From T3SED10-260 sp035363255 (lineage in GTDB: Bacteria; Caldisericota; Caldisericia; UBA6126), in contig DAOSES010000005.1 of assembly GCA_035363255.1 (NCBI GenBank), positions 40,096-104,095 on the forward strand: a stretch of DNA of 64,000 bases, written 5' to 3'. A program made the position numbers and the translations under genes. Within the stretch, counting starts at the first letter, position 1; the number at the start of each line of letters is the position of its first letter. The notes beneath the pieces are model-generated. The model did no database searches. It was not told where the DNA came from and saw only the letters and a program-made list of their open reading frames with translations. Below are positions 8,890 through 17,947 of this stretch, piece after piece.

Positions 8890-9786
8890 CTAAATACCTC
8901 GTTTAGCGGTTTTTTCCTGTTCTGAAAGGCTTTGAACGCTTTGACCTTTCATGGGGTCTCCCATACCTTCAGAAACTTTGGCAATTAGTTCGGGATCATT
9001 CCAATGAGCTACAGCCTGCACAATGGCTTTAGCGGTTTTTTCGGGATTGGAGGACTTGAAGACTCCCGACCCTACGAAGACTCCATCCGAACCAAGCAAC
9101 ATCATTAAGGCAGCATCAGAAGGAGTAGCCACTCCACCAGCAGCGAAATTGACCACAGGAAGCTTCCCGCTGAGTTTGATTTCCTGTAAAAGCTGAATGG
9201 GCACCATCAGACGTTTGGCTTCGGTAAACAACTCGTCTTCTTGCATGTGCACCACTTTACGAATCTCCGATTGTACTCGACGCATATGACGAACCGCTTC
9301 CACGATATCGCCTGTGCCAGCTTCGCCTTTGGTACGGATCATGGCAGCACCCTCGGAAATTCTTCGGAGGGCTTCACCCAGATCTCTGCAACCACAAACA
9401 AAAGGGATGCGAAACTTGCTTTTGTCGATATGGTTTTCTTCGTCGGCGGGGGTTAATACTTCGCTCTCGTCAATGTAGTCCACTTTGAGTGCTTGAAGGA
9501 CTTGAGCTTCCACAATATGACCGATACGGCATTTTGCCATAACGGGGATGGATACTGCCTGTTGAATCTCTTTAATTTTGATGGGATCAGTCATACGGGC
9601 TACCCCACCCATGGCTCGGATGTCAGAGGGTACCCGTTCCAGAGCCATAACAGCCACTGCTCCGGCTGACTCAGCAATAAGCGCTTGCTCAGCAGTAGTA
9701 ACATCCATGATGACTCCGCCTTTTAGCATTTGAGCTAATCCGCGTTGAGTTGTAATTAAATCTTTATCCAATTTTTTCACCACCAT
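8890..9786 (-). CDS. pdxS: Pyridoxal 5'-phosphate synthase subunit PdxS
   Basis: TIM-barrel synthase that makes PLP from ribose 5-phosphate, glyceraldehyde 3-phosphate and ammonia delivered by PdxT. Diagnostic segments are GGVIMDVTTAEQA, MALERVPSDIRA, the VMAKCRIGH strand with active-site Lys and the phosphate-binding GEAGTGDIVEAVRHMR. 298 aa is normal. A -10 box lies about 25 nt upstream of the ATG. No PdxR-like regulator is adjacent. Confidence 0.97.
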   Translation of the reverse strand: MVVKKLDKDLITTQRGLAQMLKGGVIMDVTTAEQALIAESAGAVAVMALERVPSDIRAMGGVARMTDPIKIKEIQQAVSIPVMAKCRIGHIVEAQVLQALKVDYIDESEVLTPADEENHIDKSKFRIPFVCGCRDLGEALRRISEGAAMIRTKGEAGTGDIVEAVRHMRRVQSEIRKVVHMQEDELFTEAKRLMVPIQLLQEIKLSGKLPVVNFAAGGVATPSDAALMMLLGSDGVFVGSGVFKSSNPEKTAKAIVQAVAHWNDPELIAKVSEGMGDPMKGQSVQSLSEQEKTAKRGI

Positions 9787-9811
9787 ATATATTTCTTAGC
9801 TTAACCATAAA

Positions 9812-9840
9812 ATTATAATGCGTTTTTTTAAAAAAACAGG
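9812..9840 (-). promoter_or_regulatory. Putative promoter of pdxS-pdxT
   Basis: On the minus strand a perfect TATAAT (9817-9812) lies 25 nt before the pdxS ATG, with a poor -35 (CCTGTT, 17-nt spacing). The A/T tracts upstream also sit just after the cca gene's 3' end. The -10 is convincing, the -35 weak. Confidence 0.45.
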
Positions 9841-9849
9841 TTTTTTTGC

Positions 9850-11352
9850 TTAGAGCCTAAAAGAGTCATCGGGAGTTTTAAGCCATTGTAGAATAAATTC
9901 CTCCGCCTCTTTTCGGTTGTTGACTTGTTTTAAATGTTGAGCTTCAAGCAGAGAGGATAGAATTTTGCCTACCTGGGGAGAGGGTTCAATTCCAAGCAAG
10001 TTCATGATTCCATTGCCATCCATCAGGGGAGTGATTTTTTTTAAGTCTTCTCTAAATCCGTAATCCAACATTTCACCAAGAAAAGCTTCATATTGATACA
10101 GGGTTCCCATGGGGATACGTTTGGTGGCATATGCATCCGCAAGTGCCAATAGCAAGAGCAGAATACCTTCGTCGCCCAGATCTCTGAAAAAACGATATTT
10201 GGCTCGATCAGTAATTTCTTCTGAGTTCGATAATTGGTGAGGGCGCATGTGTTCCAATATTAAATGTTCTATACGCTCAATTTCTTTGTTGGCAAGCTTT
10301 AATTCTTTAAGGAAAAATTGAGCTTTTTCAGCTCCGTTTTCTTCGTGATGAAAAAAACGCAAACGTTCATTTTCGATGCTCAGAGTGTCGGGTTTGCCAA
10401 TGTCATGCAAAAGACTTGACAATTTAAGCAAAACTTCGTTGCTATGTTCTGTGGATAGGGTTTGGTCCAACAATTCAATAAGTTTTTCGCTGTGAGGGAA
10501 ATCGTGTTTTCGGATGCGTAGAATGATTTGTTCAAGATATTGCAGAGTTTCGAGGGTATGTCTTCGCACTTGAAGGTCGGAGGTATAGGCTTCATCCATC
10601 GAGCGAAAGCTTTCAATAAATGGAAATACCACTGAGAGCAGGGAGCTCTTGTCCATCAGTTGAAGCCAGTCATAACTGTCAGGAAAGGCAAGAATTTTCA
10701 GCCATTCATCTCGAATGCGTTCTCCTGAAACCTTATACAGAAGCTCCTTGTGTGCGTAAATTTGTTCCTGGGTAAAATCGTCGATAAAGCCTTCGATTTC
10801 TCCTGCAAGACGATACGCCCTTAAGAGGCGCAGTGGATCATCCTGAAAGGAGGAGGGATTGTGTATCCTTATCTTGCGCATTCGAAGATCTTCAATACCC
10901 TGGAAATAGTCGAGAACAGGCATACGAGTTTCTCCTCGACTCAAAACCCTGAGAAAATTATCGAGAGGAAGACAAAGAGCATCAATGCTAAAATCTCTTA
11001 AAAACAAATCATCTATCAGTTCCTCTCCTCGTATCCCATTAATATCAATCTGGGCTTGATCTGTGGAGATTCGGTAGGTGGCTCTTTCAGCGTCAAGTTC
11101 AAAAAAGGAATGGTTCAGGGAATGGGCAAGATGTTCCGCCACGATTTTGGAATCCGACAGGGGATCTACCAGCAAATCCATATCAAAGCATTTTTTGTGA
11201 ATTCCTAAAAGAGCATTCCTCAAGGCTCCACCTACAATATAGATCTGTGTAGTGGGGACCTTGTTCAGCAAGCTCTCGAGAGCTTTTATCCAGGACAAGC
11301 GCTCCAAGTGGGAAGATAAGACCATAAGCTCAACGTTTTTCTCATTCGTCAT
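9850..11352 (-). CDS. cca: CCA tRNA nucleotidyltransferase / poly(A) polymerase with HD domain
   Basis: Class II nucleotidyltransferase, probably adding or repairing CCA at tRNA 3' ends. The head domain shows IYIVGGALRNALLG followed by the metal-binding FDMDLLVD, then the RDFSIDAL motif; the middle carries DPLRLLRAYRLA. A C-terminal HD domain has LLHDIGKPDT. The ATG at 11352 (MTNEKN) gives 500 aa and overlaps the upstream radical-SAM stop by 11 nt. At least two tRNAs here do not (Met) or do (Pro) encode CCA, so both adding and repair roles make sense. Poly(A) polymerase activity cannot be excluded. Confidence 0.88.
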   Translation of the reverse strand: MTNEKNVELMVLSSHLERLSWIKALESLLNKVPTTQIYIVGGALRNALLGIHKKCFDMDLLVDPLSDSKIVAEHLAHSLNHSFFELDAERATYRISTDQAQIDINGIRGEELIDDLFLRDFSIDALCLPLDNFLRVLSRGETRMPVLDYFQGIEDLRMRKIRIHNPSSFQDDPLRLLRAYRLAGEIEGFIDDFTQEQIYAHKELLYKVSGERIRDEWLKILAFPDSYDWLQLMDKSSLLSVVFPFIESFRSMDEAYTSDLQVRRHTLETLQYLEQIILRIRKHDFPHSEKLIELLDQTLSTEHSNEVLLKLSSLLHDIGKPDTLSIENERLRFFHHEENGAEKAQFFLKELKLANKEIERIEHLILEHMRPHQLSNSEEITDRAKYRFFRDLGDEGILLLLLALADAYATKRIPMGTLYQYEAFLGEMLDYGFREDLKKITPLMDGNGIMNLLGIEPSPQVGKILSSLLEAQHLKQVNNRKEAEEFILQWLKTPDDSFRL

Positions 11353-12265
11353 AGTCCTGCACCCAACCTTTCTCAAAGCCGCAAGCTTCCAATGCCTCCA
11401 CCGCTTGTTGATACTCTTCTCGTAAAAGTTTTCTTCGCATATAGGGGTGCTGAAAAGCTTGGTAAGCTGGGAAGTATTGACTCATCAGACTCACATATAC
11501 TTCCGATCCCAACAAAGCTTTGAGTTGGTGGATCACTGCAACAGTTTCTGAGGTATAGTGAGGTAAAATGAGTATGCGGACAATCATTCCTTTTTGCAAG
11601 ATTTCTTCCGAATCAAACAGCTCATAGGGAAGTTGTTTTCGACAAGCTTGGAGCACCGCAACATTACGGGCATGATAGGATCTTGCTCCAGACAACTCTT
11701 TTGCAGTTTCATCGCTAAAATAGCGACTATCCACCAAATATCCATCAACAAAATAGGAAAACCAGCGTAAAGCTCGGTCGCTTTCCCATCCGGAGGTATT
11801 GTAGATGACAGGGATGCGCAAGCCCTGCTCTCGGGCTATCAGAAGAGCACGGAAGGCGGAAGGTAGAAATTGGGTGGCAGTCACCCAATTTAGATTGTGT
11901 GCTCCTTCTTTTTGCAGTTTCAGCATTCGAGTGGCAAGGTCTTCATCGCTCAAGATCTGACCATGATGAAGTTGGGACAAGGGGTAATTTTGACAATAAA
12001 GGCATGAGAGAGTGCAATGAGAAAAAAATAGGGTGCCTGAGCCACGGGTGCCAGTAATGGGAGGCTCTTCTCCCCAATGAAGAGATGCGCTTCCCAGTTT
12101 AACTTGATCACTTGCGCGGCAAACCCCCAACGCTCCTTGCTTTCGATTAACTTTGCATTCATGGGGGCAAAGACGGCAAGAGGAATACTCCTCAGCCATC
12201 TCCTCAGCTATTAAGTTTAGCTCCGAAGCGCTATATTGCAGGTAGAAGGGCTCAGGGAAGAGCAA
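11342..12265 (-). CDS. Radical SAM protein, PflA-like family
   Basis: 307-aa protein with a radical-SAM cluster motif CTLSCLYC (C-x3-C-x2-C, about residues 84-91). It is preceded by a Cys-rich N-terminal segment with CRLCPHEC and a further Cys in GVC, typical of the COG1313-type pyruvate-formate-lyase-activating-enzyme-like group. The family uses SAM cleavage for radical chemistry, but the substrate of this member is unknown to me. It overlaps the cyclodeaminase gene by 14 nt at its start and cca by 11 nt at its end. Confidence 0.85.
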   Translation of the reverse strand: MLFPEPFYLQYSASELNLIAEEMAEEYSSCRLCPHECKVNRKQGALGVCRASDQVKLGSASLHWGEEPPITGTRGSGTLFFSHCTLSCLYCQNYPLSQLHHGQILSDEDLATRMLKLQKEGAHNLNWVTATQFLPSAFRALLIAREQGLRIPVIYNTSGWESDRALRWFSYFVDGYLVDSRYFSDETAKELSGARSYHARNVAVLQACRKQLPYELFDSEEILQKGMIVRILILPHYTSETVAVIHQLKALLGSEVYVSLMSQYFPAYQAFQHPYMRRKLLREEYQQAVEALEACGFEKGWVQDYDE

Positions 12266-12863
12266 GTTCTTTTTCCACAGACTGCAAACATGCAGAAAAT
12301 CGATCGAGACAGCTTTGTTTCATTGCATTGGCTTCATTCATCATGCTTTGAACCATATTTTCATCTTTGATGGAAGCCGCATTGATCAAGATGTTCAAAT
12401 AAGCTCCCTCGACTGCGGTTCGGAGCAGGGAAGAAGCTGAGCCAAGATCGCTGATCATGCTTTTTTTGCATACTTCAGCTAGCCGGGTAAGGTGCTTACT
12501 AGCTTCGAAACAAGACTGCATAGTTTTTAATGGCACAGAAGCTGCATGTTGAATAGCTTTTTGCATGGCTTGTCTGCGAAGGGCTTTTTGATCTTCAGTT
12601 TCTTTGGCTAAGCGCATAGCTTCCATATATGCATTGAATGATTCGGCATCCTCATCAATCAGGGCGATCAAGTGGTCTGACAGAGCTTTAAGGCTTGGAA
12701 GCATATCATTGTCTGGCTCCAATTCAGCATAAGAAGCCACCATCAGCAAGAGACCACAACCCATGGCTCCACTGGCAGCTGCTGCAGATCCCCCTCCAGG
12801 GGTGGGAGTTTTTGAAGCCAGGGCATTAACAAAATCCTGAACAGCAAGCATACTTAATTTCAT
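12252..12863 (-). CDS. Cyclodeaminase/cyclohydrolase family protein (FTCD C-domain type)
   Basis: 203-aa stand-alone homologue of the C-terminal cyclodeaminase domain of formiminotransferase-cyclodeaminase. The signature TPTPGGGSAAAASGAMG lies at about residues 20-36, followed by an all-helical body. Such proteins act in folate one-carbon metabolism (formimino- or methenyl-tetrahydrofolate), which fits an anaerobe using C1 or amino-acid chemistry. It is the first gene of the minus-strand run, divergent from der across 77 nt. Confidence 0.85.
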   Translation of the reverse strand: MKLSMLAVQDFVNALASKTPTPGGGSAAAASGAMGCGLLLMVASYAELEPDNDMLPSLKALSDHLIALIDEDAESFNAYMEAMRLAKETEDQKALRRQAMQKAIQHAASVPLKTMQSCFEASKHLTRLAEVCKKSMISDLGSASSLLRTAVEGAYLNILINAASIKDENMVQSMMNEANAMKQSCLDRFSACLQSVEKELALP

Positions 12864-12940
12864 AGTTTACCTTATCTCCAATTCCTCATATAATGTAGTT
12901 CTAGTATTAGTATATAAAATATAGGGGGAAGTGTGCAACT
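12864..12940. promoter_or_regulatory. Divergent intergenic region with promoters for der and the cyclodeaminase operon
   Basis: 77 nt between two divergent starts. On the plus strand TATAAA (about 12913-12918) precedes AGGGGGAAG, a good ribosome site for der. On the minus strand TTATAT-like -10 and GGAGATAAGG ribosome-site sequences precede the cyclodeaminase ATG. Neither has a textbook -35. Confidence 0.45.
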
Positions 12941-14233
12941 ATGAAGCAGGTGTTTTTAGTCGGTCGATATTCGGTAGGCAAATCTTCCCTTTTCAATCGC
13001 ATCACTGGAAGGCGCAATCTTGTCATGGAAGACAAAGGCACCACTCGCGATATCATCCAGTTTTCCTATGAGTTTCAAGGCAACGATTATCTCCTCTCCG
13101 ATTCTGCTGGTCTTGAGTCCATTACCGCCGAATCCATTCTCAGTATCCAACAGGAAATGATCATCCAGGAAATGAAACGATCTAATGTGATTGTGCTGGT
13201 GGTGGATGGGACCGCAGGTATTGTTCCTCAGGACAGAGAGCTCCTGGAGTTTTTACGCAAACACCACTTACTCAAAAAGACGGTGCTGGCAGTCAACAAA
13301 TGCGATCGCAAGCATTTTCACCCCGAGGAATTTTATGAACTTGGACTTAACGCCATATACCCCACTTCAGCAGCCGATGGTAGCGGAGTCTATGAGCTCA
13401 TGGAAGCTATCGCAGAAATGAGCGGAGAGCATCCTGAAGCTCAGGATGTTCCTGAAAGTCGCGTCATTACCCTGGTTGGCAAACCCAATGCCGGAAAATC
13501 CACTCTAATGAACGCCTTGTCTGGCAAAGAGCGTTCTTTGGTCAGTAGTCAAGAATTTACCACTCGCGATCCCGTCAGAGAAATGATCAAACGTGGAGAG
13601 CAAGCCTTCACCCTGGTAGATACCGCAGGCATCCGATCCCGCTGGATGCACCAATTTGGTACCGTCTATCTCAGTATGAGGCGCACAGTTCGCGAGATTC
13701 GACTCGCTCAATTAGTCTTGTTTTTGCTTGATGCTGAGCAAGATATTGCTCGAGAAGATCAAAAAATAGCCCGTACTCTGCTGGACGAAAAAAAGGCCTG
13801 CGTCGTTGCTGTCAACAAAAAAGATCTTATCGAAGATCGCGAGGCCTTCCAACATATCATGCAAACCCGCCTTCGCTTTTTAGATGTTTATCCAGTGGTT
13901 TATATCTCAGCCCTCAAACGAGAAGGCTTTGAAGAAATGTTCAACACGCTTCAACAAGTCTATGAAGCCCACCACAAAAAGATTCCAACCCCCCAGATCA
14001 ACCGAGTGCTTCAACGTATCATGTCGGAACATCCTCTTCCCATTGGAGGTCTCAAGATCTTGTATGCTACCCAGGTGTCCTGTGCTCCGCCCACTATTCT
14101 CTTTTTTGTCAACCACAAAGAGTTTTTCACCGATTCCATCCTCAACTACTTCAAAAAACATCTCACCCAGGAGCTTGGGCTCAAGGGTAGTCCTGTCCAG
14201 ATACATGTGCGCAACCGCAGAGAAAAAGCATGA
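12941..14233 (+). CDS. der: Ribosome-associated GTPase Der (EngA)
   Basis: Tandem-G-domain GTPase for 50S subunit assembly. First G domain: GRYSVGKSSLFN (G1), DSAGLE (G3), NKCD (G4). Second: GKPNAGKSTLMN, DTAGIR, NKKD. A KH-like C-terminal domain follows and the protein ends in basic RNRREKA. 430 aa is normal. The first P-loop is slightly divergent (GRYSVGKS rather than GRPNVGKS). It overlaps gpsA by 4 nt; plsY, often between der and gpsA, is absent here. Confidence 0.95.
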   Translation: MKQVFLVGRYSVGKSSLFNRITGRRNLVMEDKGTTRDIIQFSYEFQGNDYLLSDSAGLESITAESILSIQQEMIIQEMKRSNVIVLVVDGTAGIVPQDRELLEFLRKHHLLKKTVLAVNKCDRKHFHPEEFYELGLNAIYPTSAADGSGVYELMEAIAEMSGEHPEAQDVPESRVITLVGKPNAGKSTLMNALSGKERSLVSSQEFTTRDPVREMIKRGEQAFTLVDTAGIRSRWMHQFGTVYLSMRRTVREIRLAQLVLFLLDAEQDIAREDQKIARTLLDEKKACVVAVNKKDLIEDREAFQHIMQTRLRFLDVYPVVYISALKREGFEEMFNTLQQVYEAHHKKIPTPQINRVLQRIMSEHPLPIGGLKILYATQVSCAPPTILFFVNHKEFFTDSILNYFKKHLTQELGLKGSPVQIHVRNRREKA

Positions 14234-15240
14234 GTTGGAAAGTCAGCGTCATAGGTGCTGGAGCTTGGGGCACTACCATGGCTTTGCTCCTTGCCAAAAA
14301 AGGTCATCAGGTTACCCTATGGGAAAATTTTCCTGAGCAGTGCCAGGAGCTTCAACGCAAAAAAGAAAACACTCGTTATCTTCCTGGGGTTTGTCTTGAA
14401 AACCCCCAACTCACCTTTTCCTCAGAGCTTTCATCTGTCCTCAGATCTGCAGACTTAATTATCCTTGCCACCCCATCCAAATTTTTAGAACAATTCTTAC
14501 CCAAAATGCTCCCACATCTCAATTCACAGCAACTTTTTCTTTCACTGGTCAAAGGGATTCTTCCGCGACCTGTGCCCCGTCTCCTGCTTGAAGATATTCA
14601 AGAGCTTCTTCCTATTCTTCGTCCTTCCCACATGGCGGTGCTTTCGGGTCCCAACTTTGCCAAAGAAATAGCGCTTGATCTTCCAGCAGCTACGGTCATA
14701 TCTGCTCCAGACACTGCTTATCTCCAAGAACTTCAAAACTATCTATCCACCCCAAACTTTCGTGTTTATACCAACCCCGATCTTATTGGAGTCCAGCTCG
14801 GAGGGATCATGAAAAATGTTATCGCCATTGCGGGGGGTCTTTTAGATGGTCTTCATATGGGATACAATGCCAAATCTTCCCTTATAGTCAGGGGTACCAG
14901 CGAAATGAGTCGTTTGTTTGTGGCGATGGGAGCCCAGCAAGAAACTCTTTATGGTCTCTCGGGCCTGGGCGACCTGATTGGCACCTGCACCAGCCCTCTC
15001 AGTAGAAACTGGTGGGCAGGCACCCAACTTGCTACAGGGATCAGCTATGCAGAGCTTCAACGCACCACTGGCACTACCGTGGAAGGTATTGACTCTCTGC
15101 CAGGTTTGCTCAATTTAGCCCAAAGCCTCAAGATAGAGCTTCCTATCAGCCAGGAAATTTACGCCATTGCCTTTCAACAAAAAGATATTCGTCAGTCTCT
15201 CCAGGAGTTAATGTCTCGCAAACTCCGCACCGAAAGCTAA
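14230..15240 (+). CDS. gpsA: NAD(P)-dependent glycerol-3-phosphate dehydrogenase
   Basis: Reduces dihydroxyacetone phosphate to sn-glycerol 3-phosphate for phospholipid synthesis. The N-terminal Rossmann fold has VIGAGAWGTTMALLL; SGPNFAKEIA and the catalytic-region Lys in MKNVIAIAGG follow, then GLSGLGDLIGTCTSPLSRN in the C-terminal domain. 336 aa is normal. Translationally coupled to der through ATGA. Confidence 0.96.
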   Translation: MSWKVSVIGAGAWGTTMALLLAKKGHQVTLWENFPEQCQELQRKKENTRYLPGVCLENPQLTFSSELSSVLRSADLIILATPSKFLEQFLPKMLPHLNSQQLFLSLVKGILPRPVPRLLLEDIQELLPILRPSHMAVLSGPNFAKEIALDLPAATVISAPDTAYLQELQNYLSTPNFRVYTNPDLIGVQLGGIMKNVIAIAGGLLDGLHMGYNAKSSLIVRGTSEMSRLFVAMGAQQETLYGLSGLGDLIGTCTSPLSRNWWAGTQLATGISYAELQRTTGTTVEGIDSLPGLLNLAQSLKIELPISQEIYAIAFQQKDIRQSLQELMSRKLRTES

Positions 15241-15253
15241 GTTTTTTTCTTTT

Positions 15254-15281
15254 TTGTAAATTTAAAAAAGCATTGTATAAT
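15254..15281 (+). promoter_or_regulatory. Promoter of the tRNA-Pro pair
   Basis: TTGTAA (15254-15259), 16-nt spacer, perfect TATAAT (15276-15281); transcription would start about 9 nt before the first mature tRNA base. A T-rich run just upstream (15242-15255) could end gpsA transcripts. Confidence 0.7.
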
Positions 15282-15296
15282 ACTTGATGATTTAGT

Positions 15297-15374
15297 CGGA
15301 GCGTGGCGCAGTTTGGCTAGCGCACCAGCATGGGGTGCTGGGGGTCGGAAGTTCGAATCTTCTCGCTCCGACCA
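15297..15374 (+). tRNA. tRNA-Pro (GGG)
   Basis: Cloverleaf with acceptor stem CGGAGCG/CGCTCCG, anticodon stem CCAGC/GCTGG around loop ATGGGGT (anticodon GGG), T-arm with GTTCGAAT and encoded CCA. Reads CCC and CCU codons. Confidence 0.92.
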
Positions 15375-15393
15375 TTTTTTTTTGAAACAACCT

Positions 15394-15470
15394 CGGGAAG
15401 TGGCTCAGCTTGGTAGAGCGCTTGGTTCGGGACTAAGAGGTCGCGGGTTCGAATCCCGCCTTCCCGACCA
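15394..15470 (+). tRNA. tRNA-Pro (CGG)
   Basis: Acceptor stem CGGGAAG/CTTCCCG, D-arm GGCTCAGCTTGGTAGAGC, anticodon loop TTCGGGA (anticodon CGG), T-arm GCGGGTTCGAATCCCGC and encoded CCA. It lies 19 nt after the GGG isoacceptor and is probably co-transcribed with it. Confidence 0.92.
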
Positions 15471-15598
15471 AAAACGATCCTGTTCTTCCCAAACTCGTAT
15501 CTCAAGTCAGTTCAAAGACCAATGATTCTATCTCCAAACATACCTCTTGTATCCAAATCATGTATAATTAAAAAGAAAGTAAATGAATGTAAAAGGTC

Positions 15599-17353
15599 GT
15601 GGTGACACAGATGGAAGAAAAAAATTTAGATGTATTAAGGCATTCTTGTGCACATCTTATGGCGCAAGCACTAAAACGTTTATATGGAGAGGTCAGTCTC
15701 GGGATCGGTCCCTCTATCGAGAACGGATTTTATTATGACATCGATATGGAACATCGACTTGTACCCGAAGATTTAGCTCTTATCGAAGAAGAAATGAAAA
15801 AAATAGCTCAGGAAAATCTCCCCATCCTTCCCAAAACCATCCTCCGAGAGCAGGCAATCCAACTTTTTACACAACGCAAAGAGCCCTACAAGCTCGAACT
15901 TATCAAAGAGCTTCCCCACGACGAACCCATTCACGTTTTTGAACAGGGCGAATTCGCTGATCTTTGCAAGGGTCCTCATCTCGAAAAAACCGGGCAGATC
16001 CGTTTCTTTAAGTTGCTTTCTATCGCTGGAGCTTACTGGAAAGGTAGCGAACACAACCCCATGCTTCAACGCATCTATGGCACTGCCTTCTATACCAAAG
16101 ACGAACTCAAAGCCTATCTATTCCAACTCGAAGAAGCAAAAAAACGCGATCACCGAAAACTCGGAAAAGATCTGAAACTTTTCTTTTTTGATGAAGCTGT
16201 CGGCAGTGGTCTTCCCCTCTGGTTGCCCCGGGGAGCCAAACTCCGCGACATCATCGAACGCTACGAAATGGACCTTCATGAGTGCCATGGATATAGCATT
16301 ATTCGCACTCCACATCTTGGTTTTGCAGGTCTGTGGCACACCTCGGGTCATCTATCCTTTTATCGTGATTCCATGTATCCCGAAATGGATGTAGATCACC
16401 AACAATACATCGTAAAACCCATGAATTGCCCCTTCCACATGACAGTTTACAAAAACGATATGCACAGCTATCGCGAGCTTCCTATCCGGCTGTTTGAGCT
16501 TGCCAGCGTTTATCGCAACGAAAAATCGGGCGTACTTCACGGGCTTTTACGAGTGCGAGGCTTTACCCAGGACGATGCCCACATTTTTTGCACCGAAGAC
16601 CAGCTCGAACAAGAAATCTGCAATGCTATGCAACTTACCAAAAAGATGCTATCTGATTTTGGCTTTACTCAATACAAAATCTACCTCAGTGTTCGAGACC
16701 CCAAACAACTCACTGGCAAATACATAGGAGATCCCTCCCAATGGGACATGATCGAACAAAAATACGAACAAATCATCCAGCGAATGGGTCTGGACTATCA
16801 GGTAGATCCTGGGGAAGCCAAATTTTACGGGCCAGCCATCGATCTTAAAATCAAAGATGCCTTGGGTAGAGAGTGGCAATGCACCACTATTCAAGTAGAT
16901 TTCAACCTTCCATCCAAATTTGAACTAAGCTACATCGGGGAAGATGGTCAGGCTCATGTTCCTTTTGTGATCCATAGAGCCTTATTAGGCTCCATGGAGC
17001 GATTTATCAGCGTTTTGTTGGAGCATTATGGTGGCGACCTCCCCCTTTGGCTCGCTCCAGAGCAGGTGCGTCTTGTACCAATATCCGACGAACAGCTTGA
17101 TTACTTGTCCGAAGTGGAACAAATACTCAGACATGAGGGGCTTCGCGTTGAAGTTGATCGACGCAATGAGCGGATGAATTCCAAAATTCGTCTCGCAGAG
17201 CACGAAAAAATCCCCTTTGTTGTTGTGGCAGGCAAAAAAGAAGCCGAAGATAAAACGCTTTCCATTCGAAAGCGCCATGGTGAGAATCTCGGAGAAATGG
17301 ATGTGAGTTCTTTTGCAGAGCTTTTAAAAAAACAGATCTGCGAAAAAAGCTAA
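15599..17353 (+). CDS. thrS: Threonine--tRNA ligase lacking the TGS domain
   Basis: Charges tRNA-Thr. The N terminus begins directly at the editing domain with HSCAHLMAQA, and a second editing signature ends in DLCKGPHLEKTG. The class II core shows RELPIRLFELASVYRNE (motif 2), zinc-site MNCPFHM and GSMERFISVLLEHY (motif 3), followed by an anticodon-binding domain. At 584 aa it lacks the roughly 60-residue N-terminal TGS domain of most bacterial ThrRS. Start is GTG at 15599 or 15602, or ATG at 15611. No T-box leader is apparent. Confidence 0.93.
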   Translation: MVTQMEEKNLDVLRHSCAHLMAQALKRLYGEVSLGIGPSIENGFYYDIDMEHRLVPEDLALIEEEMKKIAQENLPILPKTILREQAIQLFTQRKEPYKLELIKELPHDEPIHVFEQGEFADLCKGPHLEKTGQIRFFKLLSIAGAYWKGSEHNPMLQRIYGTAFYTKDELKAYLFQLEEAKKRDHRKLGKDLKLFFFDEAVGSGLPLWLPRGAKLRDIIERYEMDLHECHGYSIIRTPHLGFAGLWHTSGHLSFYRDSMYPEMDVDHQQYIVKPMNCPFHMTVYKNDMHSYRELPIRLFELASVYRNEKSGVLHGLLRVRGFTQDDAHIFCTEDQLEQEICNAMQLTKKMLSDFGFTQYKIYLSVRDPKQLTGKYIGDPSQWDMIEQKYEQIIQRMGLDYQVDPGEAKFYGPAIDLKIKDALGREWQCTTIQVDFNLPSKFELSYIGEDGQAHVPFVIHRALLGSMERFISVLLEHYGGDLPLWLAPEQVRLVPISDEQLDYLSEVEQILRHEGLRVEVDRRNERMNSKIRLAEHEKIPFVVVAGKKEAEDKTLSIRKRHGENLGEMDVSSFAELLKKQICEKS

Positions 17354-17363
17354 GCACTTTAGC

Positions 17364-17392
17364 TTGACATTCTTTTAAACTTCAGGTAATAA
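17364..17392 (+). promoter_or_regulatory. Promoter of infC-rpmI-rplT
   Basis: Consensus TTGACA (17364-17369), exactly 17 nt, then TAATAA (17387-17392). The start point would be about 25 nt before the ATT codon of infC. Confidence 0.75.
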
Positions 17393-17424
17393 AGTATGGA
17401 AATTTTTTTTGATGGAGGTAATGT

Positions 17425-17943
17425 ATTACACAGCGACATAGAACTAATCAGGCCATCGCCGCTAAAGAGATTAGGCTCATTGATGAAAATGGTCATCAGG
17501 TTGGGCTGACCCTCACGCTCGAGGCTCTCCGAAGAGCCCGGGAAGTTGGATTGGATCTTGTGGAAATTGCTCCACACAGTAATCCTCCCGTATGCAAGAT
17601 TATGGATTACGGCAAATTCATATATGAAACTGCCAAAAAGACCCGCGAATCCAAAAAAAAGCAGGTGTCCAACGATCTAAAAACGATTAAAATTCGTTTA
17701 AATATTGGCGAATCTGATTTTTTGGTAAAGGTCTCACGAATTATAGAGTTCCTGGAGGACGGCGATAAAGTCAAAATGATGATATTGTTCAAGGGTCGGG
17801 AAATCATTTATAAACAGAGAGGCTTCGAGATTTTGGAACGTATCGCTGAAACGGTCCAAAAGCATGGACATATCGAACGTAAGCCCAAGCTTGAAGGCAG
17901 AAATATTATCGCCATCATAGCTCCAATTTCAAAGAAAGGATAA
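17425..17943 (+). CDS. infC: Translation initiation factor IF-3 with ATT start
   Basis: Keeps 30S subunits free and checks start codons. The frame opens after a stop at 17419-17421, and the only well-placed start is ATT at 17425, six nt after a GGAGG site (17414-17418). It gives 172 aa, a full IF-3: N domain with EIRLIDENGHQVG and GLDLVEIAPHSNPPVCKIMDYGKF, lysine-rich linker, C domain with KVSRIIEFLEDGDKVKM. An AUU start is the classical basis of infC autoregulation. Calling only ATG, GTG or TTG would truncate the protein by about 42 residues. rpmI and rplT follow. Confidence 0.93.
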   Translation: MTQRHRTNQAIAAKEIRLIDENGHQVGLTLTLEALRRAREVGLDLVEIAPHSNPPVCKIMDYGKFIYETAKKTRESKKKQVSNDLKTIKIRLNIGESDFLVKVSRIIEFLEDGDKVKMMILFKGREIIYKQRGFEILERIAETVQKHGHIERKPKLEGRNIIAIIAPISKKG

Positions 17944-17947
17944 GAAT

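Noticed and set aside
15471..15598. T-box riboswitch upstream of thrS
   Set aside because: The 128-nt gap is short and lacks the conserved T-box sequence and a terminator-antiterminator pair.
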